Assembly (NCBI RefSeq): GCF_002002725.1
Contig: NZ_MUNW01000059.1
Span: 1-64,000, forward strand
Reading direction: 5' to 3'
DNA: 64,000 bases
Source of the DNA: Sinorhizobium sp. A49
GTDB taxonomy: Bacteria > Pseudomonadota > Alphaproteobacteria > Rhizobiales > Rhizobiaceae
This document shows positions 16,701-25,240 of this stretch, piece after piece. Within the stretch, counting starts at the first letter, position 1, and each line of letters begins with the position of its first letter. Below the pieces are notes generated by a model, which made no database searches, was not told where the DNA came from, and saw only the letters and a program-made list of their open reading frames with translations. A program made the translations under genes and the position numbers.

Positions 16701-19700
16701 TGGGCCGTTCATGCGGTTGCCCGGTCCCGCAAGCCGTTGCCCAACGAAGAACGACACCTGCCGTCCTTTGCCGGAATGCAGAAGACGGCAACCGTCGCGC
16801 CGGCAAAAGCATACGACACGGCGCGACAGTTCGGCCTCGACTACGGTCCGCGTTTCCAGTTGCTCGCCAAGGCCGTTGCCTATGACGATCGGTTCGTCGA
16901 CGTCGAGCTGAAGAGCCCGGATAAATCCGGACATCCGCTGATCACCTACGCCCTCAACCCGATCTCCGTGGACGCCACGTTCCACGGCCTTGTTGCGCTT
17001 TTTGACCGCTTTACCGGCGACAAGAGCGGTGCACCCTATATTCCGGTGCGGTTCGGTTCCGTGCGCGTCGTCAATGCCGGCAAGCCTATCGCGCGCGCCA
17101 CGATCGAGATCGAGCGTGTCAGCGCCAATTCGATCAAAGCGAAGTTCCACTTCTTCGACAAGTCGGGCGGCCCGGTTGCCTATTTCGAGGATTGCCGCTT
17201 CCGGCGTACCTATCTGCGCAAGCACAAGACGCTGGACGCCCTCTCGTTCCACTACGAGACTGTGCTTTCCGAGGCACTCCTGCCGACGGTTGAAACCGGC
17301 GTCCGCGCACCGGTGACGCTCGGCGTCACGGCGGCAGCCGATACCGGTATCGACAACACGACGCTGCTGTTCAACGCAGCCATCTATCGCGCCTGCCAGG
17401 AAATTGCGCTGAAGCTCGGCAAGGGACGATCGATCGTGCGCAGCGACAGCCTGCCTGGCGATTTCGCCTTCCAGTGTTTCCTGGCGAGCTGCCTCTACGT
17501 ACTTGAGGATGCCGGTCTCTGCGAACACAAGGACGGCGTCTGGACCGTCGCGCAGGAATTCAGCCTTCCGAGCGTTTCCGAAATCCTGCGCGAACTCTAT
17601 GGCGAGCGCCCGGATCGCGCCGTCGAGGCGGTTCTGATCAACAACGCCTACGCCGAAGCTCTGGCGCGGCTTGATATCCTGCTAGCGGCTCCAGCCGGTG
17701 GCGAAGCCGAAACCGTTGCCAATTCCAGCTTCATCAGCGATGCGACGCTCGATCATCAGGCCGTCCACTCCGAGGCAAGCCGCCAGCGCATGGGGCTCGT
17801 TCTCGACGCCGTGGAAGCGGCGCTGCGCGCGCAGCCAGCCGGAATGCGCCTGCGCATTGTCGAACTCGGCAGCGTTTCCGCAGGCTTCACCCGCCGCCTA
17901 TCGGCGCTTGCTGCCAAACACGGTGCGAGCCTCAGCGTGGTCGAGCCGCGCGACAACGCGCAGCGTGGCCTGGAACTCGCCTTTGAAAACGATGCCCATG
18001 TCCGCATTCTCAAGAAGGGTGAGCTTGCGACCCAGGCGCCGTTCGATCTCGCCATCAGCGCATCCGATCGCCTCTACGGTCTGATTGAAGACGATATCGA
18101 CGTTCGCGCGGCGCTTCGCTCGACGCTCCGCCGGACCGGTGGTCTTGTCGCCGCAGTCGGTGCGCCGTCGCTCTTCAACGATTTTGCGCTCGGACTGTCG
18201 GACGGCTGGTTTGCCCGCAGCCAGGCAGCGGAATTCCCGATCGGCAATCTCGCGGCCGTTCCGCATTGGCAGAAATGTCTGGTTGATCTCGATCTTCGCG
18301 AGATCGACGTTACGGATCGCGAATGCGCCAGCGGCAACATCATCGTTCTCGAGGCTCGCGGCGTGGAAACGCCGGTGCCTGCCGAGACCGGTGCCGATGC
18401 TGCCGCCGCAGCAGTAGGGACCTACCTGCTGCTCCAGGTCGGCGTGCGCCAGAAAACGCAGCCGTCCGCAGGCGCCGTCCCGGTCAATCTGACGGGTGAC
18501 ACGTCCACGGATACGGCGTTGCTTTCCGATGCGATCGAGGCCTTCGGCGATCGACCCGTCCGGGCCGTCTTCCTGTCTTCGCCTGCGCCGAAGAGCCGGA
18601 CAGACGACTCCGCCTCGTTGCAGGCCCAGGTTCTGGCGCTCAGCGCCTTTGCAGAAGTGCTGCGCCAGCACGTCGGCGATGCCGATCCAAACGGCGACGC
18701 ATGCCCCAGGCTTGTTCTTGTCGCGCCTGACGGAGCACCGGTTGCCGCCCGTGTGTCGGGCACGACGGCCGTGAGCTCCGGCACCAATGCCGGCCTTTGG
18801 GCGTTCGCCCGCGTGCTGCAGAACGAGTACGAGTTCCTCGACGTCCACGCTCTGGATCTTGCCGCAGACAGCGCGACGTCTGACGAGCAGAAGACTGCTG
18901 CGGCGCTTCCATTGCTTGCCGTTTCCGGCACCAATCGTGAATGGCTGCTGGAAGGGCCGAACGGATCTCTCTCGGAAATCCGCGCGGTTTCCGGTCCGAC
19001 CGACAGCGCCCATGGCTCGACGGCGTCGTTCGACGCAGCCACGATCCGTCAACGGGTCGCCTCTCAGGTCGGCAGCATCGTTTGGGAAGAAAGCAATGTG
19101 CCGACCGCGGGCCCAGGCGACGTTGTCGTCAAGGTGGCTGCCACCGGCCTCAACTTCCGCGACGTCATGTGGGCCATGGGTCTTCTGCCTGAAGAAGCGC
19201 TCGAAGACGGCTTTGCCGGTGCGACGATCGGCATGGAACTGTCCGGTCACGTCGTTGCCGTCGGCCAAGGCGTGGACGACCTTTCGGTCGGCGACGCCGT
19301 CATGGCGATCGCGTCCGCGGCGTTCTCCACCCATGCGGTCGTTTCGCGCGCCGGTGTCGCCCGGTTGCCGCACTCGGTCAGCCCGGTCGCGGCTGCCACC
19401 GTACCGGTCGCGTTCCTCACCGCCTACTATGCCATGGTCGAACTCGGCCGCATCCAGGCCGGCGAAACGATCCTCATTCATGGTGCGGCCGGTGGCGTCG
19501 GCCTCGCAGCACTGCAGGTTGCCAAGCTGAAGGGTGCGAGAGTCATCGCCACGGCCGGCACGCGCGAGAAGCGCCGCTTCCTTTCGATGCTCGGCGCCGA
19601 CCATGTGTTCGATTCGCGCTCGCTCGGCTTCGTCAACGACGTGCGCGCCGTGACCGGTGGAGAAGGCGTCGACCTCGTCCTGAACTCGCTCTTCGCCGAA

Positions 19701-21257
19701 GCGATGGAGCAGAGCCTGGCGCTGGTCAAACCGTTCGGCCGTTTCCTCGAACTCGGCAAGCGCGACTACTACGCCGACAGCAAGATCGGCCTTCGGCCGT
19801 TCCGTCGCAATGTCAGCTACTTCGGCATCGACGCCGACCAGTTGCTGGTCAACGCGCCGGCCCTGACCAAGCGCATCTTCACCGAGATTGGCGCGCTGTT
19901 CGAGGACGGCAAGCTGACACCGTTGCCATACCGCGCCTTCGACTTCGACGAGATCGGCAATGCGTTCCGCCTGATGCAGAACGCAGGCCATATCGGCAAG
20001 ATCGTCGTCCTGCCGCCGGTCGCCGGCAAACACCAGGTCGCAACCCGGCCGCGCGGCGGCGTCACGGTCGACCCTGAAGGCATGCACCTCGTCGTCGGCG
20101 GCATCGGCGGCTTCGGCCTGGCCGCTGCCAACTGGCTTGCCGACAACGGTGCGAAGAACATCGCACTGTGCTCGCGGCGCGGCCTTGCGGACGCGGAAAC
20201 GACGGCGATGATCGCGCTTTGGGCCAAGGCCGGCATCGCGGCAACGGTTCATGCCTGCGACATCACGGATGCGACGGCAGCCGACAGCCTGCTTACGGAA
20301 TTGCGAAGCATTGCGCCCCTACGCTCCATCGTTCACGCAGCGATGGTCCTGGACGACGCGCTCATCAGCAATCTCAATCGCGAGCGCAACCGGCCGGTCA
20401 TCGACACCAAGGCAAAGGGTGCCGCTGTTCTCGATCAGTTGACCCGTGGCGACGCGCTGGACAACTTCATCCTGTTCTCGTCGGCAACGACGCTGGTCGG
20501 CAATCCCGGCCAGGCGAACTACGTTGCTGCCAACGGCTACCTCGAAGGTCTTGCCCGTGCCCGGCGCGCCGAAGGGCTTGCCGGTCTTGCGGTCGGGTTC
20601 GGCGCGATCGCCGACAAGGGCTATCTGGTACAGAACACCGACGTCAACGACCTCTTGGCCAAGCGCATCGGCAAGACGGCGCTGAAGGCGCAGACGGCGC
20701 TCGACATGGTGGAAAGCCACCTTGCCGGCGACCCAGGCACGGTCGACGCCGCCGTCGTTATGATTTCCGAGATCGACTGGTCGGCGGCCCGCAACCTGCC
20801 GGTCGCCCGCAACGCGCTCTTCGAAGTTATCCTTCGCAGTGCCGATCAGCATTCGTCCGGCGGCGAAGGCACCAAGATGGACCTCGTCGCGATGATCGAG
20901 GGCAAGTCTGCGCAAGAAGCCGAGGATATTCTCTTTGATCTGGTCGCAGGCGAAATTGCCGCGATCCTGCGGGTCTCGAAGGATACGGTCACGCGCAGCA
21001 AGGTCTTGAAGGAAATCGGCCTCGACAGCCTGATGGCCGTCGAACTCGGCATGAGCTTCCAGCAGAACACCGGCTTCGACATGCCGCTCAGTGGCGTCGC
21101 AGACAACACGACGGTTGGCGATGTCGCCCGTAAGCTCTATGAAAAGGTCAGCAAGCGCGACCAGGGCGACGACAGCGACGGTGCGGACGACAAGTTGGTC
21201 ACCGAACTGGCGCAACGGCATATCGGCACGGCAAAGGAAAAAGCACAGAGCCAATGA
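13713..21257 (+). CDS. rkpA: Multidomain FAS/polyketide synthase-like protein RkpA
   Basis: 2514 residues, one chain. The domain order is readable. Ketosynthase spans 1-425 (C171 in DTACSSS, H306, H344). Acyltransferase runs about 510-830 (G-H617-S618-V-G). Dehydratase runs about 890-1180 (H922 in EHVVDGKAILPG). A 550-residue insert follows, with a degenerate methyltransferase-like motif (VELGSVSAG near 1384) and a structural pseudo-KR (about 1540-1690). Enoyl reductase is about 1770-2110 (nucleotide loop near 1924), ketoreductase about 2125-2330 (VVGGIGGFG), and the acyl carrier domain carries phosphopantetheine Ser2439 (GLDSLMAVE). All catalytic residues I checked are present, so it is a fully reducing iterative synthase making a saturated chain. 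There is no thioesterase; release probably falls to RkpG, whose start overlaps this stop. The known role is in capsular K-antigen production. No strong ribosome binding site precedes the chosen ATG. Confidence 0.96.
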   Translation: MAVEIIGRACLAPGAESPSALFKLLRQGKCTVTSIPSDRWDVARFWHPVMGTQGKTYSFAAGVLDQLYDFDPAVFGMSQREAMYMDPQQRVLLQLAWRALEDANISTTSLHGENVGVYIGASSLDHANLTVEDPAAAGPYFMTGNTLSIVSNRISHIFGLSGPSMTVDTACSSSLVALDQAMRALNAGEIDTAIVGGVNILAHPLPFVGFAQARMLSPEGLCRAYDNDGAGYVRAEGGVVFVLRRSDRARKEKDRSYARIVASGVNSAGRTNGISLPSREAQANLLRAIYEGNGIDANQVAFVEGHGTGTKVGDPAEVWSIGTVIGANRRAPVPIGSIKSNIGHTEPASGLFGMMKAILALENNYLPASLHFDTPNEHIDFDGLNVRVTASPIELLRGKRARLAGINSFGFGGANAHVVISDPEPVSEDKINNPPSSGHVFLASAHTASSLEALLKDYKTRFANASKGEIRSMVAASGANRTHMRYRFAARSDHPEDIVRAIASHVEKPGSDIGEVGEAVTRDAKVAFVFSGNGSQWAGMGVEAFRENLHFRQCFTSVSALFKFHSDISLIELLTDPDLDKKLSDTKIAQPLLFAVQAALSDSLVAMGIKPVAVFGHSVGEIAAAYAAGALSMVDAVSIVAKRSLHQDLLAGHGTMAAVMLGEDAARAFAEARGLDELCIAAVNAHNSVTISGPAHQISAFRDAARKAKIPVQILDINYPFHHPIIDRAKDAFLSDIPDIAPRRAEVTYLSTVTGAALDGTQLDPDYWWKNVREPVRFQAAAEAAIELGCRLFVEISPRPILSSYVKETIKQAASPGMVVPTLLRDVGETGQDPISAAMARAVAHGAIVDTTRVFGKRNAAISLPSLPFEPVELRPAATTDATDLFGRTAKPYRLTGWRSDPNSGSWKNHIDAPLFPDLAEHVVDGKAILPGSGFIEIAVAAAQQFYGTDEVEITNLEIVRPLELSDSRIMELSTVLSPETGDIEIRSRERLSEDDWAVHAVARSRKPLPNEERHLPSFAGMQKTATVAPAKAYDTARQFGLDYGPRFQLLAKAVAYDDRFVDVELKSPDKSGHPLITYALNPISVDATFHGLVALFDRFTGDKSGAPYIPVRFGSVRVVNAGKPIARATIEIERVSANSIKAKFHFFDKSGGPVAYFEDCRFRRTYLRKHKTLDALSFHYETVLSEALLPTVETGVRAPVTLGVTAAADTGIDNTTLLFNAAIYRACQEIALKLGKGRSIVRSDSLPGDFAFQCFLASCLYVLEDAGLCEHKDGVWTVAQEFSLPSVSEILRELYGERPDRAVEAVLINNAYAEALARLDILLAAPAGGEAETVANSSFISDATLDHQAVHSEASRQRMGLVLDAVEAALRAQPAGMRLRIVELGSVSAGFTRRLSALAAKHGASLSVVEPRDNAQRGLELAFENDAHVRILKKGELATQAPFDLAISASDRLYGLIEDDIDVRAALRSTLRRTGGLVAAVGAPSLFNDFALGLSDGWFARSQAAEFPIGNLAAVPHWQKCLVDLDLREIDVTDRECASGNIIVLEARGVETPVPAETGADAAAAAVGTYLLLQVGVRQKTQPSAGAVPVNLTGDTSTDTALLSDAIEAFGDRPVRAVFLSSPAPKSRTDDSASLQAQVLALSAFAEVLRQHVGDADPNGDACPRLVLVAPDGAPVAARVSGTTAVSSGTNAGLWAFARVLQNEYEFLDVHALDLAADSATSDEQKTAAALPLLAVSGTNREWLLEGPNGSLSEIRAVSGPTDSAHGSTASFDAATIRQRVASQVGSIVWEESNVPTAGPGDVVVKVAATGLNFRDVMWAMGLLPEEALEDGFAGATIGMELSGHVVAVGQGVDDLSVGDAVMAIASAAFSTHAVVSRAGVARLPHSVSPVAAATVPVAFLTAYYAMVELGRIQAGETILIHGAAGGVGLAALQVAKLKGARVIATAGTREKRRFLSMLGADHVFDSRSLGFVNDVRAVTGGEGVDLVLNSLFAEAMEQSLALVKPFGRFLELGKRDYYADSKIGLRPFRRNVSYFGIDADQLLVNAPALTKRIFTEIGALFEDGKLTPLPYRAFDFDEIGNAFRLMQNAGHIGKIVVLPPVAGKHQVATRPRGGVTVDPEGMHLVVGGIGGFGLAAANWLADNGAKNIALCSRRGLADAETTAMIALWAKAGIAATVHACDITDATAADSLLTELRSIAPLRSIVHAAMVLDDALISNLNRERNRPVIDTKAKGAAVLDQLTRGDALDNFILFSSATTLVGNPGQANYVAANGYLEGLARARRAEGLAGLAVGFGAIADKGYLVQNTDVNDLLAKRIGKTALKAQTALDMVESHLAGDPGTVDAAVVMISEIDWSAARNLPVARNALFEVILRSADQHSSGGEGTKMDLVAMIEGKSAQEAEDILFDLVAGEIAAILRVSKDTVTRSKVLKEIGLDSLMAVELGMSFQQNTGFDMPLSGVADNTTVGDVARKLYEKVSKRDQGDDSDGADDKLVTELAQRHIGTAKEKAQSQ

Positions 21258-22669
21258 GCACGAACGGAAACGGTCCCGGCTCATCCAAGATGACCAGCAG
21301 CCTCAAGGAGAACCTGCTGGACCGGATGAGAAACACGCATCAATCCTCCGAGCGCAACCGCATGGCGCGGTCGGAGCGAGAGATGCCGCCGCCGGCCCGC
21401 CGGCAACAGGCCCGTTTCGAGGATCTGCCGGAGTACAAGCAGGTTCAGACCCAGAAGTTTGCGAGCGAACAGCTCGGGATCGCCAACCCGTTCTACCGGG
21501 CGCATCAGACCGCGGCCGGCGCCACGACCGTTATCGACGGCCGCAAGCTGATCAATTTTGCGTCCTATGACTATCTTGGCCTCAACCGACACCCGGAGGT
21601 GCTGGCGAGGGCAAAGGAAACCGTCGAGACCTTCGGGATCTCCGCCTCGGCCAGCCGACTTGTCGCCGGCGAGCGGCCTGTTCATGTCGAGCTGGAAGAA
21701 AAGATCGCGCGCTTCTACGGCGTCGATGCCGCCGTCTGCTTCGTCAGCGGCTATCTGACCAATGTCGCCGCCATTAGCTGCCTGATGGGACCGAAGGATC
21801 TCGTCGTCCACGACGAGTTCATCCACAACAGTGCGCTCGCCGGCATCAAGCTTTCCGGGGCCACGCGCCGCCTGTTCAAGCACAATGACGCCAGCGACCT
21901 TGAACATGTGCTGCGCACGGTCTCGGGCGATTATCGTCGTATCCTTGTCATCGTCGAGGGCATCTACTCGATGGACGGGGACGTTGCCGATCTGCCGGCT
22001 CTCCTGAAACTCAAGGCCGAGTACGGCTTCTGGCTGATGGTCGACGAGGCCCATTCCCTGGGGGTCGTTGGCAAACATGGCCGCGGCCTTGCGGAGCACT
22101 TCGGCGTCGATCCGAATGAGATCGACATCTGGATGGGCACGCTGTCAAAAACGACGTCCAGCTGCGGCGGCTACATCGCCGGCAGCGAAGCGCTCGTTGC
22201 CGTCCTCAAAGCGTCGGCTGGAGGCTTCGTCTACAGCGTCGGCCTGGCACCGGTTCTGGCCGCGTCGGCCGCCGCAAGCCTCGACGTGCTTGCGCGCGAG
22301 CCGTCGCGCACCGCCGCCCTCAGGCGCAATGGTGCGCTCTTCCTGAAGCTTGCCAAGGAGGCGGGTCTGGACACCGGTCTCAGCAGCGGCTTTTCGGTGG
22401 TGCCGGTTCTGGTCGGCGATTCACTGCGCGCGGTTCAGCTTTCCAACGATCTGCTTGCGGCCGGCGTCAATGCGCTGCCAATCATCCACCCGGCAGTTCC
22501 CGAAGGGCTGGCGCGGCTGCGCTTCTTCATCACCAGCGACCATACCGAAGAGCAGATCCGCAAGACGGTGACCCTGACGGCGGAGCGCCTGAAGGATCTG
22601 ACCGAACGCAACTTCGGCCTTGGCGGCATCGATATCGACCAGATGATGAAGGCGCTCTCGGCGCGTTGA
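21254..22669 (+). CDS. rkpG: Alpha-oxoamine synthase-like acyltransferase RkpG
   Basis: 471 residues. The PLP-dependent alpha-oxoamine synthase family (8-amino-7-oxononanoate synthase, KBL, serine palmitoyltransferase) is clear from the folded core starting FASYDYLGLNRHPEV. DEAHSLGVVGKHGRG carries the Asp that binds the pyridine nitrogen, and the Schiff-base lysine K299 lies in MGTLSKTTSSCGGY. A charged N-terminal extension of about 75 residues precedes the core. The gene overlaps rkpA by ATGA, so translation is coupled. Family chemistry is decarboxylative condensation of an acyl thioester with an amino acid. Here the likely acyl donor is the chain on the RkpA carrier domain. Required for K-antigen synthesis in Sinorhizobium; the exact product is not established to my knowledge. 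Confidence 0.93.
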   Translation: MSTNGNGPGSSKMTSSLKENLLDRMRNTHQSSERNRMARSEREMPPPARRQQARFEDLPEYKQVQTQKFASEQLGIANPFYRAHQTAAGATTVIDGRKLINFASYDYLGLNRHPEVLARAKETVETFGISASASRLVAGERPVHVELEEKIARFYGVDAAVCFVSGYLTNVAAISCLMGPKDLVVHDEFIHNSALAGIKLSGATRRLFKHNDASDLEHVLRTVSGDYRRILVIVEGIYSMDGDVADLPALLKLKAEYGFWLMVDEAHSLGVVGKHGRGLAEHFGVDPNEIDIWMGTLSKTTSSCGGYIAGSEALVAVLKASAGGFVYSVGLAPVLAASAAASLDVLAREPSRTAALRRNGALFLKLAKEAGLDTGLSSGFSVVPVLVGDSLRAVQLSNDLLAAGVNALPIIHPAVPEGLARLRFFITSDHTEEQIRKTVTLTAERLKDLTERNFGLGGIDIDQMMKALSAR

Positions 22670-22718
22670 CGAAGCGCAAGCGCCCTCCTGGGGCCGGATG
22701 CCGCGAGCGGAAAGCAGC

Positions 22719-23537
22719 ATGACCCATGTGATCATCACCGGCGGCTCCAGCGGCATAGGGCTGGCGATCGCATCGATCTATGCCGGCCGCGGCGCGCGCC
22801 TTTCGCTGATCGCGCGCTCCGCCCAGATCCTGAAACAGGCACAGGATGAACTCGCCTCGAAGGCATCGACAGTCGGGGACATCCGGATCGAGACGGCCGA
22901 CGTTGCGAGGGAGGACGAAGTCACCGCTGCCATCCATCGCTGCGAAGCCGCATTCGGGCCCTGCGACATCCTGGTGACCTCAGCCGGCGTCGTGGAGCCC
23001 GGCCGGTTCGAGGAACTTCCCAGCGCCTCCTTCCAGCGGCAGATGGACACGAATTTTTCCGGCACCGTCCATGCGGTGCGCGCCGTCTATGCCGGGATGA
23101 AAGAGCGCGGGCGCGGAAAGATCATGATGATCTCTTCCGGCGCCGGCCTTCTCGGCATTTACGGCTACTCCGCCTACTGTGCGTCGAAGTTCGCACTCCA
23201 CGGCTTTGCCCAGGCGCTGCGCTCGGAGGCGCGTCCGCAGGGGATAGATGTCTCCGTCTGCTTCCCGCCCGACACACAGACACCGCAGTTTCAGCGCGAA
23301 CTTGCCTTTCGCCCCGCCGAGGCAGCCGCGATCATGGGTACGGTCAGCCCGTGGCCGGCGGAAGCGGTTGCCGGCAAGGTCGTCGACGGCATCGAGCGCG
23401 GGCGGTTCGAGGTCCATTTTGGCCTCACGCTTTTTCTTCTCGGCCGCTTCGGCCCGGCTGTCAGACCGGTTCTCAACTGGTGGTTCGACCGCGCAATCGC
23501 CCGCAGTAGCGGTGGAGTATCAAAGCGCGGGCGGTAA
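22719..23537 (+). CDS. rkpH: Short-chain dehydrogenase/reductase RkpH
   Basis: 272 residues from the ATG at 22719, preferred over an in-frame ATG at 22698 because GGAAAG lies six bases before it. A Rossmann glycine motif T7-G-G-S-S-G-I-G14 begins at once. The catalytic Ser140, Tyr153 and Lys157 (YCASK) are intact. A hydrophobic C-terminal segment (about 228-250) may tether it to the membrane, as in 3-ketodihydrosphingosine reductases. Following an alpha-oxoamine synthase, the simplest role is reduction of the 3-keto group of the RkpG product with NAD(P)H; that is inference. It is third in the rkpAGHIJ operon. Confidence 0.92.
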   Translation: MTHVIITGGSSGIGLAIASIYAGRGARLSLIARSAQILKQAQDELASKASTVGDIRIETADVAREDEVTAAIHRCEAAFGPCDILVTSAGVVEPGRFEELPSASFQRQMDTNFSGTVHAVRAVYAGMKERGRGKIMMISSGAGLLGIYGYSAYCASKFALHGFAQALRSEARPQGIDVSVCFPPDTQTPQFQRELAFRPAEAAAIMGTVSPWPAEAVAGKVVDGIERGRFEVHFGLTLFLLGRFGPAVRPVLNWWFDRAIARSSGGVSKRGR

Positions 23538-23592
23538 CGGCGCTTGTGCGCGCGAATGATAGGTTCTAAGTCTCTGACCAATCCCGGCCCGC

Positions 23593-25227
23593 ATGAAGCA
23601 GCGCCGGCGTGCAAGAAAGCATGAAGGTTTCCGCTTGGCGTTGCTCCCCTTTCAATTGCACGATTATCCGATAACGCTGACGGCCTGCTGTTTCATCTTG
23701 TCCTGCGCGGTGATCTTCTTCACCGACCGCTTCGCACTGCCGAAACGCGAGCGCCGGGCAAACCCTTCCCCCTTCGGACGCAAACAGGACGTCATCGATG
23801 TCCTCGCCCGCTTGCCCGTTATCGCGCTGGTGTTTGCCGGCTTCTTTGCTGGCTCCTGGCGGCCGCTCTATGCCGCCGCCGGCACGATGAGCTTCTTCAT
23901 CATCTTCACCGGGATTTCGCGGGCCAAGTTCAAGTTCATCCGCGAGCCGCTGATCTTTTCCGACATCGCCCTCGTCGTCGATGTCTTCAAATACAAGACG
24001 ATCTTCTATGCCAGTTCGCTGAACATCGTGTTCTGGACGGTCGCATTCCTCTATGTCTTCGGCGTCTCCGGGCTCTACCTCTATTTCGAACCGACGGTTC
24101 TGCCCGACCGCGGCAAGGCGTTCTGGATAATGGTGATGGTGGCGATCGCTGCCGGCCCCTGGCTTCTCCTGTTTTACGGCCCGGTGAACCGACCGACGGC
24201 GTCGCTCGTCCAGCGGCTCGTCAAAGTGCTCGACGTCAAGATGAACACGGTGCGCTTCGGCACCTTCGGCTCGGTGATTTTCCGCTTCATCATCTGGCTC
24301 GGCGTCAAGCGCGAGAAGATCGTCGCCGAACTCTCGGAAATCGTGCGGGCCGCCGTCCAGGACCTGATGGGCGACGACGGCTCGCCGCTGATCGTCGTCT
24401 GGCAATCGGAGTCCTTCATCGACATGCGGCATTTCGGCGTCGACACGCTGAAGATGCCGGCACTCGACCGGTTGCGGCGCCAAGCCGCGCAATGGGGCCG
24501 CCTCAGCAGCGTCTTTGAAGGCGGCTATACGCTGCGCACCGAATTTGCCGTCATCAGCGGCCTCGTGCCGGACGATATCCACGTGGATGCGAGCTACCCC
24601 TATCTGCGGGCATCGCACTATTCCGACGTCGTCTGGCCGGGAAAGATGAAGCGCGCCGGCTGGCACACCCATTTCATACATCCTTACGACCGCACCTTCT
24701 TCCTACGCCACAAGGCGATGCCACAGCTCGGCTTTGCCGAGTTGACGATGCTCGATGGGTTCGACCATGTCCCCGCCCGCGACGGACCCTATGTCTCCGA
24801 CGAGAAGCTCGCGACCAAGGTCATCGATGCCTGTGAGAAGCTGCCGGACGACACGAGCGGTTTCGTTTTCGTCGCCTCGATGGCGAACCACGGCCCGTGG
24901 GAGCCGGGCCGCGTTGGCGACCTCACTAATCCGGTGGAGATCTACCTGGCGATCCTGGAGCAATCCGACGCAGCACTGAAGCAGCTGACGGATCGTCTCG
25001 ACAAGCTCGACCGGCCCGTCTGGTTCGTCTTCTATGGCGATCATGCGCCGCTCTTGAAGTCTTTCGCCGACCCCTTCCCCGATCCGCGCACGGACTATTT
25101 CATCGTGCCGCTCGCCAAGGCCAAACCGGCGCAACAACGCCCGGCGGAACCTTCCGACGTCGCGGCCTGGGATCTCATCGAGGCGTTGCTCAACCACGCC
25201 AACATCAAGAAGGGCATGCTGCGTTAG
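23593..25227 (+). CDS. rkpI: Membrane sulfatase-fold protein RkpI (LtaS/OpgB-like)
   Basis: 544 residues. Four to five transmembrane helices occupy the first 200 residues. A periplasmic alkaline-phosphatase/sulfatase-fold domain follows. Its metal and nucleophile sites look intact: V-W-Q-S-E-S near 269, T313 in GGYTLRTEFAVISG (position of the LtaS-type nucleophilic Thr) and the D483-H484 pair in FYGDHAPLL. LtaS/OpgB relatives transfer phosphoglycerol or phosphoethanolamine from phospholipid to a sugar or lipid in the periplasm. RkpI is needed for K-antigen in Sinorhizobium, but its donor and acceptor are unknown to me. It is cotranscribed with its neighbours, with a 55-base gap after rkpH. 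Confidence 0.9.
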   Translation: MKQRRRARKHEGFRLALLPFQLHDYPITLTACCFILSCAVIFFTDRFALPKRERRANPSPFGRKQDVIDVLARLPVIALVFAGFFAGSWRPLYAAAGTMSFFIIFTGISRAKFKFIREPLIFSDIALVVDVFKYKTIFYASSLNIVFWTVAFLYVFGVSGLYLYFEPTVLPDRGKAFWIMVMVAIAAGPWLLLFYGPVNRPTASLVQRLVKVLDVKMNTVRFGTFGSVIFRFIIWLGVKREKIVAELSEIVRAAVQDLMGDDGSPLIVVWQSESFIDMRHFGVDTLKMPALDRLRRQAAQWGRLSSVFEGGYTLRTEFAVISGLVPDDIHVDASYPYLRASHYSDVVWPGKMKRAGWHTHFIHPYDRTFFLRHKAMPQLGFAELTMLDGFDHVPARDGPYVSDEKLATKVIDACEKLPDDTSGFVFVASMANHGPWEPGRVGDLTNPVEIYLAILEQSDAALKQLTDRLDKLDRPVWFVFYGDHAPLLKSFADPFPDPRTDYFIVPLAKAKPAQQRPAEPSDVAAWDLIEALLNHANIKKGMLR

Positions 25228-25240
25228 CGGCGGCGAGGCG

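Noticed and set aside
15057-20252. Very long open frames on the minus strand opposite rkpA (over 780 codons each)
   Set aside because: They are shadows caused by the strong GC codon bias of rkpA; they lack domains and ribosome binding sites, and rkpA has every catalytic motif.
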